Shown here: in pieces, positions 33,279 through 42,517 of the stretch
Position numbering within the stretch: position 1 is the first letter of the stretch
Layout: each line of letters begins with the position of its first letter
Source: Streptomyces sp. SID12488
Lineage (GTDB): Bacteria; Actinomycetota; Actinomycetes; Streptomycetales; Streptomycetaceae
Direction: 5' to 3'
NCBI RefSeq assembly: GCF_010548275.1
Contig: NZ_JAAGLT010000023.1
Span: 94,725-158,724 of the forward strand
DNA length: 64,000 nucleotides
Position numbers and translations under genes: made by a program
The notes under the pieces: model-generated
The model's database searches: none
Seen by the model: the letters and a program-made list of their open reading frames with translations, nothing else
Told to the model about the DNA's origin: nothing

Positions 33279-34373
33279 GTGAGCACGAACCAGAGCCCCG
33301 CGGGCCAGCAGCCGACAGCGACGTCTGCCGCCGTCAAGAACGACGCCGTGCAGGATTCCGCCTTCCTGAAGGCGTGCAGGCGCGAGCCGGTGCCGCACAC
33401 GCCCGTGTGGTTCATGCGCCAGGCCGGGCGTTCCCTGCCCGAGTACCACAAGGTCCGCGCGGGCATCCCCATGCTGGAGTCCTGCACCCGGCCCGAGCTG
33501 GTCAGCGAGATCACCCTCCAGCCGGTGCGCCGGCACCACGTGGACGCGGCGATCTACTTCAGCGACATCGTCGTCCCGCTCAAGGCCATCGGCGTCGACC
33601 TCGACATCAAGCCCGGCGTCGGCCCGGTCGTCGAGAAGCCGATCCGCACCCGCGCGGACCTCGCCCAGCTCCGCGACCTCACCCCCGAGGACGTCCCGTA
33701 CGTCACCGAGGCCATCGGCCTGCTCACCCGCGAACTCGGCTCCACCCCGCTCATCGGCTTCGCCGGCGCGCCCTTCACTCTCGCGAGTTATCTCGTCGAG
33801 GGCGGCCCGTCCCGCACGTACGAGAACGCCAAGGCGATGATGTACGGCGACCCGCAGCTCTGGGCCGACCTCCTCGACCGCCTCGCCGAGATCACGGCGG
33901 CCTTCCTCAAGGTCCAGATCGAGGCGGGCGCCAGTGCCGTCCAGCTGTTCGACTCCTGGGCCGGCGCCCTCGCCCCGGCCGACTACCGCCGTTCGGTTCT
34001 CCCCGCCTCCCGGAAGGTCTTCAAGGCCGTCGAGGGGTACGGCGTGCCGCGCATCCACTTCGGCGTCGGCACCGGCGAGCTGCTTGCCCCCATGAGCGAG
34101 GCCGGTGTGGACGTCATGGGCGTCGACTATCGCGTCCCGCTCGACGAGGCCGCCCGCCGGATCGGCCCCGGCAAGGCGCTCCAGGGCAACCTCGACCCGA
34201 CGGTCCTGTTCGCCTCCACGGAGGCCGTCGAGGCCAAGACCCGCGAGGTCCTCGACTCCGCGAAGGGTCTGGAGGGCCACATCTTCAACCTCGGCCACGG
34301 CGTCATGCCGAACACGCCCCCGGACGCCCTGACCCGCCTCGTGGAGTACGTCCACACGAGCACCGCCCGCTGA
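33279..34373 (+). CDS. hemE: Uroporphyrinogen decarboxylase
   Basis: A 364-residue cytoplasmic enzyme that removes four carboxyl groups from uroporphyrinogen III to give coproporphyrinogen III. The family signatures PVWFMRQAGRSLPEY (substrate Arg) and GFAGAPFTLASYLVEGG are present; the catalytic Asp is in IYFSDIVVP and the last signature is IFNLGHGVMPNTP. The first 25 residues are variable. GTG 33279 has only a distant GGGAG and a GAGACT 7 bases upstream, so it may be leaderless. With hemY and hemQ 4 kb downstream it covers the coproporphyrin-dependent route. Confidence 0.95.
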   Translation: MSTNQSPAGQQPTATSAAVKNDAVQDSAFLKACRREPVPHTPVWFMRQAGRSLPEYHKVRAGIPMLESCTRPELVSEITLQPVRRHHVDAAIYFSDIVVPLKAIGVDLDIKPGVGPVVEKPIRTRADLAQLRDLTPEDVPYVTEAIGLLTRELGSTPLIGFAGAPFTLASYLVEGGPSRTYENAKAMMYGDPQLWADLLDRLAEITAAFLKVQIEAGASAVQLFDSWAGALAPADYRRSVLPASRKVFKAVEGYGVPRIHFGVGTGELLAPMSEAGVDVMGVDYRVPLDEAARRIGPGKALQGNLDPTVLFASTEAVEAKTREVLDSAKGLEGHIFNLGHGVMPNTPPDALTRLVEYVHTSTAR

Positions 34374-34397
34374 GGTCGCCGAGTCTCGGGGCGCCCG

Positions 34398-35216
34398 TCA
34401 CCACGTATGCCGTGCCTGCCTGCCCCACAGCAGGGCGCCCGGCTCGGGCGGTGCCGGGGTGCCGGCCCTGAGCGGCCAGGCGAGCAGCATGCCCGCCAGG
34501 AAGCCGACGACGTGGGCGGCGTACGCGACGGTGCCGGCCTCGGAGACGCCCTCGCCGGACGAGTACACCGCCTGCAGCGCGAACCAGAAGCCCAGCACCA
34601 TCCAGGCCGGCAGCCGCAGCGGCAGGAAGACCAGGAAGGGCACCAGGACCCAGACCCTGGCTTTCGGGAACAGCACCAGATAGGCGCCCAGGACACCGGC
34701 GATGGCCCCGGAGGCGCCGATCAGGGGGTCGCCCGAGTCGGCGTTGACGAGCGCGAAGCCGTACGACGCCGCGTAGCCGCAGACGACGTAGAAGAGCGCG
34801 TACCGCACATGTCCGAGGCGGTCCTCGATGTTGTTGCCGAAGATCAGCAGGAACAGCATGTTGCCCAGCAGATGCAGCCAGCCGCCGTGCAGGAACATCG
34901 CCGTGAACACGGAGAGCGCGGGGGACTTGTCGTAGCCCGGCGGGCCGACCACGCAGCCCGGCCCTCCGGTGCCGATCCCGACGTCGCCCGTCGGCACCAG
35001 GCGCGGCAGCTGATGGTGGATCAACTCCTGCGGTACAGCGGCATATTGGTCCAGGAAGGCCTGGAGATGGCACAACTGTGCCAGGCCGCTCTCGCCCGTC
35101 ACCGAGCCCGCTGTGCCGGGCATGGAGAGGAACACGAGGACGTTGGCGACGATCAGCGCGTACGTGACCCAGGGGGTGCGACTTGCGGGGTTCACGTCAT
35201 GGACGGGGATGACCAC
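34398..35216 (-). CDS. Rhomboid-family intramembrane serine protease
   Basis: A 272-residue membrane protein with about six hydrophobic segments. The catalytic Ser is in LIGASGAIAGVLGAY and the His in YAAHVVGFLAG; HGGWLHLLGNMLFL is the conserved Asn/His segment of TM2. A 60-residue loop between TM1 and TM2 is characteristic of the family in actinobacteria. It cleaves membrane proteins within the bilayer; targets are unknown. GTG 35216 is the first start; it converges with hemE (24 bases between stops). Confidence 0.88.
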   Translation of the reverse strand: MVIPVHDVNPASRTPWVTYALIVANVLVFLSMPGTAGSVTGESGLAQLCHLQAFLDQYAAVPQELIHHQLPRLVPTGDVGIGTGGPGCVVGPPGYDKSPALSVFTAMFLHGGWLHLLGNMLFLLIFGNNIEDRLGHVRYALFYVVCGYAASYGFALVNADSGDPLIGASGAIAGVLGAYLVLFPKARVWVLVPFLVFLPLRLPAWMVLGFWFALQAVYSSGEGVSEAGTVAYAAHVVGFLAGMLLAWPLRAGTPAPPEPGALLWGRQARHTW

Positions 35217-35340
35217 AAGAAAATACTGCCCGCGATGCGTCTCGCGAATCGGTGAACGCGACTGTCCGTGTGTCCGTATCTGTCCTCAACGTCCGCGGCA
35301 CGACGAAGGCGCGCCGCGGGGACGACGTGAGGAACAGGCG

Positions 35341-35676
35341 ATGAACGACCGAGTTACTCCTCCGATGCAGTCGGTGCAGGCCCTGCCGAACGGCGAGGCC
35401 GAGCTCGCGCTGGTGGTCCACCTGCCATGGGAGGACGTGGCCCGGCTCGGCCAGGAGGCGGGGCGGCTGGCCACACAGATGCAGCGCCCGGTGTCGCTCG
35501 ACGAGGCCGTGAGCCATCGGCTGCGGTCCAGTGGGCTCGGCGCCCACGCGAAGCCGGCCCAGGCTCAGCAGCAGGCGCCGTCTGTGTCGGCGTCGGCGTC
35601 CGTGTCCGCGTTGCCGTCCCGGCCGCCGGGGGAGCAGGCGCGTCAGGCGATTGACCGGATCAACGGGACTGCGTAG
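35341..35676 (+). CDS. Small conserved hypothetical protein
   Basis: A 111-residue soluble protein. The central region (AELALVVHLPWEDVARLGQ, RLATQMQRPVSLDEAVSHRL) looks like a compact folded part; the last 40 residues are low-complexity Ala, Gln and Ser (AQAQQQAPSVSASASV). GAGGA precedes ATG 35341 by about 7 bases. Upstream in-frame codons to 35113 overlap the rhomboid leader and are not used. I do not recognise a function. Confidence 0.6.
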   Translation: MNDRVTPPMQSVQALPNGEAELALVVHLPWEDVARLGQEAGRLATQMQRPVSLDEAVSHRLRSSGLGAHAKPAQAQQQAPSVSASASVSALPSRPPGEQARQAIDRINGTA

Positions 35677-35706
35677 CGCCGTGGGGGTGCTTGTGGATTG
35701 CCGGAT

Positions 35707-35772
35707 GCGGGTCCGCTGTGGCTTGTCGCGCCCACGCGGCGGAGCCGCAAATCGGCACAGCCTCGCGCCCCT
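35707..35772 (+). repeat. Dispersed intergenic repeat, long form, copy 1
   Basis: This 66-base element matches 60604-60669 at 60 of 66 positions. It contains a short hairpin (GCGGC/GCCGC) and ends CGCGCCCCT like the short copies at 7339 and 51167. It lies between convergent genes. Confidence 0.7.
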
Positions 35773-35794
35773 ACGTGGGTTCCCTGCGCCCCTG

Positions 35795-37228
35795 TCAACA
35801 AGTGCCCCCGCGTACTGCTGCGGTGGCTTTCCTGGCCGCTACCAGTACCGGGTCCCAGACCGGGGAGAACGGGGGCGCGTAGCCCAGGTCCAGGGCTGTC
35901 ATCTGTTCGACTGTCATGGATGCCGTGAGGGCCACCGCGGCGATGTCGACCCGCTTCGCCGCGCCCTCACGGCCGACGATCTGGACACCGAGGAGGCGGC
36001 CTGTTCGGTGTTCGGCGAGCATTTTCACCGTCATCAGGGCTGCGCCGGGGTAGTAGCCCGCGCTGTTCGTCGACTCGATGGTGACCGCTGTGAACCGTAG
36101 GCCCGCCCGGCGCGCGTCCTTCTCCAGCAGGCCGGTGCGGGCGATCTCCAGGTCGCAGACCTTGCTCACGGCGGTGCCCACCACGCCGGGGAAGGTCGCG
36201 TAGCCGCCGCCCGCGTTCGCGCCGATGACCTGGCCGTGCTTGTTGGCGTGCGTGCCCAGCGCGATGTGCCGTTCCTGGCCGGAGACGAGGTCCAGGACCT
36301 CGACACAGTCGCCGCCGGCCCAGATGTTCTCGTGCCCGCGCACCCGCATCGCCAGGTCGGTGAGGAGGCCCCCGTGGTCGCCCAGGGGGAGTCCCGCCGC
36401 CCGTGCGAGCGTCGTCTCGGGGTGGACGCCGATGCCGAGCACGACCACGTCCGCCGGGTACTCGGCGTCCTTGGTGGCGACCGCGCGGACCCGGCCGTCG
36501 TCGCCGGTGAGCAGCCTCGTGACCTCGGCGTCGTTCACCATGGTGATGCCCAGGCCCTCCATCGCCTCGTGCACCAGGCGGCCCATGTCCGGGTCGAGCG
36601 TGGACATCGGCTCCTTGCTTCGGTTGACGACCGTCACCTCGTAGCCGCGTTTGACGAGCGCCTCGGCCATCTCCACGCCGATGTAGCCCGCGCCGACCAC
36701 GACCGCGCGGCGGCCCCTGGTGGTGGCCAGGGTGTCCAGGAGTGCCTGGCCGTCGTCCAGCGTCTGTACGCCGTGCACCCCGGGGGCGTCCACGCCCGGC
36801 AGTGAGGGACGGATCGGACGGGCACCCGTGGCGATCACCAGTTTGTCGTACGACGTCCATGCCTCGGCGCCCGTTTCCAGGTCACGGGCACGTACCCGGC
36901 CGCCCGGGACGTCGATCTCCATGACCTCGGTCCGCATGCGCAGGTCGATGTCGCGGGCCCGGTGCTCCTCGGCCGAGCGGGCGATCAGCATGTCCCGGTC
37001 GGGGACGTCGCCGCTCACCCAGTAGGGGATGCCGCAAGCTGAGTAGGAGGTGAAGTTGCCGCGTTCGAACGCCACGATCTCCAGTTCGTCGGGTTTCCTG
37101 AGCCGGCGTGCCTGCGACGCGGCGGACATGCCCGCCGCGTCGCCGCCGATCACCACCAGACGCTCGGTCCCACGCTTCGTGTCGCTCGTACGGCCATCAC
37201 CATCGTCATCGCCATCACTCATGCTCAT
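35795..37228 (-). CDS. FAD-dependent CoA-disulfide reductase-like oxidoreductase
   Basis: A 477-residue flavoprotein. After about 20 variable Asp/Gly residues the FAD motif VVIGGDAAGMSAASQ appears, followed by SYSACGIPYW, whose Cys near residue 64 is the single redox Cys of CoA-disulfide reductase/NADH oxidase. The NAD(P)H-binding motif is VVVGAGYIGVEMAEAL, and the FAD C-terminal motif is NIWAGGDCVEV. The dimerisation domain ends the chain (LDLGYAPPFSPVWDP). It may reduce CoA disulfide or another thiol or oxygen; which one cannot be told. TAGCGT lies 6 bases upstream of ATG 37228, so the start may be leaderless. Confidence 0.82.
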   Translation of the reverse strand: MSMSDGDDDGDGRTSDTKRGTERLVVIGGDAAGMSAASQARRLRKPDELEIVAFERGNFTSYSACGIPYWVSGDVPDRDMLIARSAEEHRARDIDLRMRTEVMEIDVPGGRVRARDLETGAEAWTSYDKLVIATGARPIRPSLPGVDAPGVHGVQTLDDGQALLDTLATTRGRRAVVVGAGYIGVEMAEALVKRGYEVTVVNRSKEPMSTLDPDMGRLVHEAMEGLGITMVNDAEVTRLLTGDDGRVRAVATKDAEYPADVVVLGIGVHPETTLARAAGLPLGDHGGLLTDLAMRVRGHENIWAGGDCVEVLDLVSGQERHIALGTHANKHGQVIGANAGGGYATFPGVVGTAVSKVCDLEIARTGLLEKDARRAGLRFTAVTIESTNSAGYYPGAALMTVKMLAEHRTGRLLGVQIVGREGAAKRVDIAAVALTASMTVEQMTALDLGYAPPFSPVWDPVLVAARKATAAVRGGTC

Positions 37229-37254
37229 GCGAACACGCTACGGGTCCTGGCATT

Positions 37255-38214
37255 TCAGTCCTGGTCCGGGCCGTTCGGCTGGGCCGGGGGAGCCGTCGGT
37301 GCGGGGCCCGTGGCTGTCGCCGGGGCGGAGGGCTGCCGGCGCGTGCGGGTGAGGCGCAGCCAGACGAACACCAGCAGGGCCGCCACCGCCGCGAACGGCA
37401 GCACCGCGGCGAGGGCCACCACGATCCAGCGCAGCATCGCCACGAACGCGTCCCAGCCGCCCGCGAGGGCGTCCAGGACACCCGGGTCGTCGTCCTTGTC
37501 GGACTCCTTGGGCGGGGTCTCGGACAGGGAGAGGTTGATCGTGGCCAGGCTCGTGCGGTCCTTCAGGGAGGACTGGCGGGCGAGCAGCGACTCCAGGTCG
37601 GCCTGACGGCGGCTCAGCTCGCCCTCCAGGGTGACCACATCGGAGAGTTTGGTGGCCTTGTCCATCAGCTCGCGGATGCGGTTCACACTGGCGCGCTGCG
37701 TGGTGATGCGGCTCTCCACGTCGACGACCTGCTCGGTGACGTCCTTCGCCTCCGCCTGCCGGTGCAGGAGCTTGCCGGTGCCCTCCAGGTCCTTGAGGAC
37801 CTGTTCGTACTCGGCGACGGGCACCCGCAGAACGACGTCGGTGTTCTCGCCGCCCTCCTTCTTGTCCAGGGTCGTCGTCTCGCTGCCGACGAAACCGCCC
37901 GCGTTCGCCGTGACGCTGCGGACCTTGAGCAAGGCCTTCGACACGTCCTTGACCTGCACGGAGACGGACACGGTACGGATGATGTGCGTACCGGTGGCCG
38001 CCGTGGGCGCCGCGCTGGCCTGGGCGCCCGGCTTGCTGTAGGACCCGGCCTGGTCCTGCAGGGCGCCCGCGTCGGCCTTGTCCGCGGAATTTCTCGAGTC
38101 GCTGGCCGTACCGGTGTCGTTGGCGCCGCAGCCGGTGAGCGCGAGGGCCGCGGCGAGGAGGACGCCCGCCAGGGCCTGGACAGGACGTGTACGGGTTGTG
38201 CGCAGGGCGTTCAT
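37255..38214 (-). CDS. DUF4349 lipoprotein
   Basis: A 319-residue membrane-anchored protein. The lipobox LALTGC places the lipid on Cys29. A linker rich in Asp and Ala precedes a DUF4349 domain (from IIRTVSVSVQVKDVSKAL) with a long coiled-coil stretch (about 170-240, VESRITTQRASVNRI and LEGELSRRQADLESLLA). A hydrophobic segment (WIVVALAAVLPFAAVAALLV, about 265-285) ends in a basic, proline-rich tail, so both ends may be tied to the membrane. ATG 38214 is supported by a GGGGGG-type site upstream. Its role is unknown. The upstream region has a 10-base tandem repeat. Confidence 0.78.
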   Translation of the reverse strand: MNALRTTRTRPVQALAGVLLAAALALTGCGANDTGTASDSRNSADKADAGALQDQAGSYSKPGAQASAAPTAATGTHIIRTVSVSVQVKDVSKALLKVRSVTANAGGFVGSETTTLDKKEGGENTDVVLRVPVAEYEQVLKDLEGTGKLLHRQAEAKDVTEQVVDVESRITTQRASVNRIRELMDKATKLSDVVTLEGELSRRQADLESLLARQSSLKDRTSLATINLSLSETPPKESDKDDDPGVLDALAGGWDAFVAMLRWIVVALAAVLPFAAVAALLVFVWLRLTRTRRQPSAPATATGPAPTAPPAQPNGPDQD

Positions 38215-38250
38215 CTTGCGGATCCCCCCGAGGGTGGTCGTTGGAAGGTT

Positions 38251-38310
38251 TCGGACGGTCTCGGACCGTCTCGGACCGTCTTGGGGCGTCGTGGGACGTC
38301 TTGGTGTACG
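38251..38310. repeat. 10-base tandem repeat in a divergent promoter region
   Basis: Six consecutive 10-base units, of which TCGGACSGTC is the best conserved form (38251-38280), followed by decaying copies ending in GTC. The spacing equals one helical turn. It lies between the DUF4349 gene and hemY. Confidence 0.6.
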
Positions 38311-38451
38311 ACTGACGCTCCTTCGACGCCCGAAGGGGCCGGGACGTTGGCCGGTTACGGTCCCGATGAGGTCACGGTCGGGACTCGTGCCGGACACCAA
38401 GGGGCGGTGTGCGCCGACGGGAGTGTCAGTGGGGTCTGCGAAAGTGGTCGC

Positions 38452-39918
38452 ATGAGCGCAGTGGAGGCCCGTGCGGGTGCCGGGCATGTCGTCGTCATCG
38501 GGGCCGGGATCGCGGGTCTGGCCGCCGCCCATCGGCTGCTGGACCGGGGTGTGCGGGTCACGGTCCTGGAGGCGTCCGACCGCGTCGGAGGCAAGCTGCT
38601 GCCCGGCGAGATCGCGGGCGCGCGGGTCGATCTCGGTGCCGAGTCGATGCTCGCGCGCAGACCCGAAGCCGTCGCGCTGGCGCGCGAGGTGGGCCTCGAC
38701 GACCGTCTCCGGCCGCCCGCCACCTCGACGGCCTCGATCTGGACCCGGGGCGCCCTGCGGCCGTTTCCCAAGGGTCACGTCATGGGCGTTCCCGGCAGCG
38801 CCTCGGTCCTGGCCGGAGTCGTCTCGGACGAGGGACTGGCCCGGATCGGGCGCGACGCCGACCTGCCGCGCACGGAGGTCGGGGACGACGTGGCGGTGGG
38901 GGAGTTCGTCGCCGCGCGCCTCGGCCGCGAGGTCGTCGACCGGCTCGTGGAACCGCTGCTCGGCGGGGTGTACGCGGGCGACGCGTACCGCATCTCGATG
39001 CGCTCGGCCGTACCCCAGCTCTTCGAGGTGGCCAAGAAGCATGTGTCCCTGACGGAAGGCGTGCGCAGTATCCAGGCTCGGATGGCCGCCGCTCCCCAGC
39101 AGGGCGGCCCGGTCTTCATGGGCATCCAGGGAGGCGTGGGCCAACTGCCGCTCGCCGTAGCGGAGTCGGTGCGCGCGCGAGGCGGCGAGATCGTCACCGG
39201 GGCGCCCGTGACCGAGTTGCGCCGGACGGCCGGGACATCGGCGGCGTGGCGGGTCGTCGCCGGGGAGCGGGTGCTCGACGCCGACGGTGTGGTCGTCGCC
39301 GTACCGACCCCGGTGGCCGCCGGTCTGCTCCGCGCCGAGGCACCGGCCGCCGCCGCCGAACTCGCGGGCGTGGAGTACGCCTCGATGGCCCTGATCACCC
39401 TGGCCTACCGCCGCGCCGGCATCAGCCTCCCCGAGGGCAGCGGCTTCCTGGTGCCCCCCGTCGACGGACGCACCATCAAGGCGTCGACGTTCGCCTCCCA
39501 GAAGTGGGGCTGGATCGCCGAGGAGAACCCGGACCTGCTGGTCCTGCGGACCTCTGTCGGGCGGTACGCCGATACGGAGATCCTCCAGCGCCCCGACGCC
39601 GACCTGGTCGAGGTCTCACGCCACGACCTCAAGGAGGCGACCGGACTGACGGCGGCCCCCGTCGAGACCCGCGTCACCCGCTGGGACGACGGACTGCCCC
39701 AGTACCCCGTCGGCCACCACGCGCGCGTGGACCGCGTCCGCGAACACATCGCCAAGCTCCCGGGCCTCGCCGTGTGCGGCGCGGCGTACGACGGGGTCGG
39801 CATCCCGGCCTGTATCGCGAGCGCGTACGCGGCCGTGGACGCGCTCGGACCGCTTCGGCCGCCGGAGCCGCTCGATGCCGACCCGGTGCGGAGCGCGCCC
39901 GGCGGAGCGGGAGAATAG
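38452..39918 (+). CDS. hemY: Protoporphyrinogen/coproporphyrinogen III oxidase (HemY/CgoX)
   Basis: A 488-residue flavoenzyme. The N-terminal FAD motif is VVVIGAGIAGLAAAHRL; AGARVDLGAESMLARR and VEPLLGGVYAGDAYRISM are typical of the PPO family, and the C-terminal FAD contact is VCGAAYDGVGIPACI. In actinobacteria this enzyme oxidises coproporphyrinogen III to coproporphyrin III (CgoX), since HemQ is the next gene. The last 15 residues are variable. ATG 38452 has no ribosome site and a GAAAGT 6 bases upstream, so a leaderless start is possible. hemQ follows after 4 bases. Confidence 0.92.
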   Translation: MSAVEARAGAGHVVVIGAGIAGLAAAHRLLDRGVRVTVLEASDRVGGKLLPGEIAGARVDLGAESMLARRPEAVALAREVGLDDRLRPPATSTASIWTRGALRPFPKGHVMGVPGSASVLAGVVSDEGLARIGRDADLPRTEVGDDVAVGEFVAARLGREVVDRLVEPLLGGVYAGDAYRISMRSAVPQLFEVAKKHVSLTEGVRSIQARMAAAPQQGGPVFMGIQGGVGQLPLAVAESVRARGGEIVTGAPVTELRRTAGTSAAWRVVAGERVLDADGVVVAVPTPVAAGLLRAEAPAAAAELAGVEYASMALITLAYRRAGISLPEGSGFLVPPVDGRTIKASTFASQKWGWIAEENPDLLVLRTSVGRYADTEILQRPDADLVEVSRHDLKEATGLTAAPVETRVTRWDDGLPQYPVGHHARVDRVREHIAKLPGLAVCGAAYDGVGIPACIASAYAAVDALGPLRPPEPLDADPVRSAPGGAGE

Positions 39919-39922
39919 GCAC

Positions 39923-40654
39923 ATGAGTGACGACGCCCCCACCACCGACGCGGCCCGCATCCCGAACAAGGGCAAGCTGGCCAAGGACCTCAACGAGGTC
40001 ATCCGCTACACCCTGTGGTCCGTCTTCAAGCTGAAGGACGTCCTGCCCGAGGACCGCACGGGCTACGCCGACGAGGTCCAGGAGCTCTTCGACCAGCTCG
40101 CCGCGAAGGACGTGACCGTCCGTGGCACGTACGACGTCTCGGGGCTGCGCGCCGACGCGGACCTGATGATCTGGTGGCACGCCGAGACCGCCGACCAGCT
40201 CCAGGAGGCGTACAACCTCTTCCGCCGCACCAAGCTGGGCCGCAGGCTGGAGCCGGTGTGGTCGAACATGGCGCTGCACCGTCCCGCCGAGTTCAACCGC
40301 TCGCACATCCCCGCGTTCCTCGCCGACGAGACGCCCCGGAACTACATCAGCGTCTACCCGTTCGTGCGCTCGTACGACTGGTACCTGCTGCCCGACGAGG
40401 ACCGCCGCCGGATGCTCGCCGACCACGGCAAGATGGCCCGCGGCTACCCGGACGTGCGCGCCAACACGGTCGCCTCCTTCTCCCTCGGCGACTACGAGTG
40501 GCTGCTGGCCTTCGAGGCCGACGAGCTTTACCGCATCGTCGACCTCATGCGCCACCTCCGCGCCTCCGAGGCCCGTATGCACGTCCGCGAAGAGGTCCCG
40601 TTCTACACGGGCCGCCGCAAGTCGGTCGCCGAACTGGTCGAAGGGCTCGCCTGA
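39923..40654 (+). CDS. hemQ: Coproheme decarboxylase (HemQ/ChdC)
   Basis: A 243-residue member of the chlorite-dismutase-like family. YISVYPFVRSYDWYLL holds the catalytic Tyr, and DHGKMARGY holds the axial His ligand region of coproheme. It decarboxylates iron-coproporphyrin III twice to make heme b, the last step of the coproporphyrin-dependent pathway. It is preceded by hemY with a 4-base gap; the ribosome site GGGAG lies inside the hemY 3' end. Length fits the actinobacterial HemQ type rather than true chlorite dismutase. A terminator at 40688 ends the operon. Confidence 0.93.
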   Translation: MSDDAPTTDAARIPNKGKLAKDLNEVIRYTLWSVFKLKDVLPEDRTGYADEVQELFDQLAAKDVTVRGTYDVSGLRADADLMIWWHAETADQLQEAYNLFRRTKLGRRLEPVWSNMALHRPAEFNRSHIPAFLADETPRNYISVYPFVRSYDWYLLPDEDRRRMLADHGKMARGYPDVRANTVASFSLGDYEWLLAFEADELYRIVDLMRHLRASEARMHVREEVPFYTGRRKSVAELVEGLA

Positions 40655-40687
40655 CCGGGGCGGTGCCCTGTGGGCGGCCGGGGGAGG

Positions 40688-40714
40688 GAGACCGGCGAGC
40701 TGATCGCCGGTCTC
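40688..40714. terminator. Bidirectional terminator after hemQ
   Basis: GAGACCGGCGA at 40688-40698 pairs perfectly with 40704-40714 across a 5-base loop. It sits between the stops of hemQ (40654) and the convergent peptidase gene (40737). Confidence 0.75.
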
Positions 40715-40736
40715 GCCCGACGGCGCCACCGCTGCT

Positions 40737-42365
40737 TCAGGCTGCTTTTCCCTTGCCGGAACGGCTGCCCGGGGCCGAGGGCCGAGGCTCCGCGTGCGGG
40801 GCGCAGTCCGCGCTCCGCCCGGGCAGGCGGCCCGTCAGCAGATACGCGTCCAGGTGGGCGTTGACGCACCGGTTCGGGCCGCCCGCGATGCCGTGCGTGC
40901 CCGCGCCCCGCTCGGTCACCAGGGCCGAGCCGGGCAGCCGGCGGCGCAGTTCGAGCGCGCCCGCGTACGGCGTCGCCGCGTCCCGCTCGGCCGCCAGGAT
41001 CAGCACCGGCGGCAGGTCGCCCGGTCCGGTCCGCACGTCGAGGGGCGTCTGCCGGGGCGCCGGCCAGTAGGCGCACGGCAGGTTCATCCACGCGTTGTCC
41101 CAGGTCTCGAACGGCGCCGTGCGCGCGAGCCGCGTGTTGTCCCGGTCCCAGACCCGCCAACTCGTCGGCCAGGGGGCGTCGTTGCACTCGACGGCCGTGT
41201 AGACCGCGTTGCCGTTCTCCGCCTCGACGGCCGCCTCCGTCACCGGTGCCGCCTGGTCGATCAGAGGCTGCGGATCACCCTTGAGGTAGGCGGCCAGGGC
41301 GGCGGCACGGTGCGGCCAGTAGTCGTCGTAGTACCCCGCCTGCAGGAACGCGCCCTGCAACTGCCCCGGCCCCACCTTCCCACCGGCAGGTTCGGCGGCC
41401 AGCCGGGCCGCCGCCCTGTCGTAACTCCGCAGCACCGCCTCCGGTGTGGCGCCCAGCCCGTACACGTCGTCGTGCCGGGCCACCCACGCCCGGAAGTCCG
41501 CCCAGCGGCTCTCGAACGCGGCCGACTGGTCGAGGTTGCTGCGGTACCAGATCCCGGCCGGGTCCGGGTTCACCACCGAGTCGAACACCATCCGCCGTAC
41601 GTGCGAGGGGAACAGCGTCGCGTACAGCGCCCCGAAGTACGTGCCGTACGAGGCGCCCATGAACGTCAGCCGGTCCTCGCCGAGCGCGGCGCGCAGGACG
41701 TCCAGGTCACGGGCGTTGTTGAGGGAGTGGTAGTGGCGCAGCGCGTCGCCCGACCGCTCGGCGCACCCGCGCGCGTACGCCTTCGCCTCGGCGATCCGCT
41801 CCCTCTTGTACGACTCCGAGGGGTGCACCGGTGCCGGCGTGGGTCCCTTGAAGAAGCGCTTGGGGTCCTTGCAGGACAGCGGCGCCGACCGGGCCACCCC
41901 GCGCGGGGCGTATCCGACCAGGTCGTACGCCCCCGCGATGCGCTTCCACTCCGGGATGACGCCGATCATCGGGAAGAACATGCCGGACGCGCCGGGGCCG
42001 CCCGGGTTGTAGACGAGAGCGCCTTGACGCTCCACCCTGTGCTCGGGGTCGCGCGGGTCCTTGCCGGTCGCGTCGGTCCGGCTGACGGTGAGCTTGATCT
42101 GCCTGCCGTCGGGGTGCGCGTAGTCGAGCGGCACGGTGACGGTGCCGCAGCGCACACTGTCCGGCAGTTCCTCCGCCTCCGCGCACTTCCCGAAGCGGAT
42201 ACCGGCCGTCCCGGCGCGCGCAGCGGCCAGCACGGAACCCCGGAACTCGGCCGAGCCGGGACCTCCCGGTAGGCCGGACCCGCCCGGGGCGCTTTCCGCG
42301 GGGGCGGCGGCCAGGGTGGTCAGCAGCAAGGACCCGGCAGCAGAGTAGAGGGCGGCAGCTCGCAT
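40737..42365 (-). CDS. Secreted alpha/beta-hydrolase, tripeptidyl aminopeptidase (SlpD/TAP) family
   Basis: A 542-residue exported hydrolase. The N-terminal signal peptide (MRAAALYSAAGSLLLTTLAA) ends in AESA. The oxyanion region is ALVYNPGGPGASG, the nucleophile is in TFMGASYGTYFG, and the C-terminal TAP-like domain holds the Asp (AAERDAATPY) and the catalytic His (GAGTHGI). It cleaves N-terminal tripeptides or related substrates outside the cell (family knowledge). Four or more Cys residues could form disulfides. ATG 42365 has AAGGGA about 6 bases upstream; the frame to 42386 is not needed. The C-terminal tail is basic. Confidence 0.87.
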   Translation of the reverse strand: MRAAALYSAAGSLLLTTLAAAPAESAPGGSGLPGGPGSAEFRGSVLAAARAGTAGIRFGKCAEAEELPDSVRCGTVTVPLDYAHPDGRQIKLTVSRTDATGKDPRDPEHRVERQGALVYNPGGPGASGMFFPMIGVIPEWKRIAGAYDLVGYAPRGVARSAPLSCKDPKRFFKGPTPAPVHPSESYKRERIAEAKAYARGCAERSGDALRHYHSLNNARDLDVLRAALGEDRLTFMGASYGTYFGALYATLFPSHVRRMVFDSVVNPDPAGIWYRSNLDQSAAFESRWADFRAWVARHDDVYGLGATPEAVLRSYDRAAARLAAEPAGGKVGPGQLQGAFLQAGYYDDYWPHRAAALAAYLKGDPQPLIDQAAPVTEAAVEAENGNAVYTAVECNDAPWPTSWRVWDRDNTRLARTAPFETWDNAWMNLPCAYWPAPRQTPLDVRTGPGDLPPVLILAAERDAATPYAGALELRRRLPGSALVTERGAGTHGIAGGPNRCVNAHLDAYLLTGRLPGRSADCAPHAEPRPSAPGSRSGKGKAA

Positions 42366-42517
42366 CGCGTATCCCTTCGGTGGCAACAGAAGGGATGTTT
42401 CGGGCGCCGGTCGGCGAAGGCAAGCACCGCCCGCCCGGTGTCGCCGCGAGCACTCCTATGCGCCCCCGCACACCCCCCGGGGCGCCGGGGTCTCCGCCAT
42501 GGTCCGCCGGACCGGCC

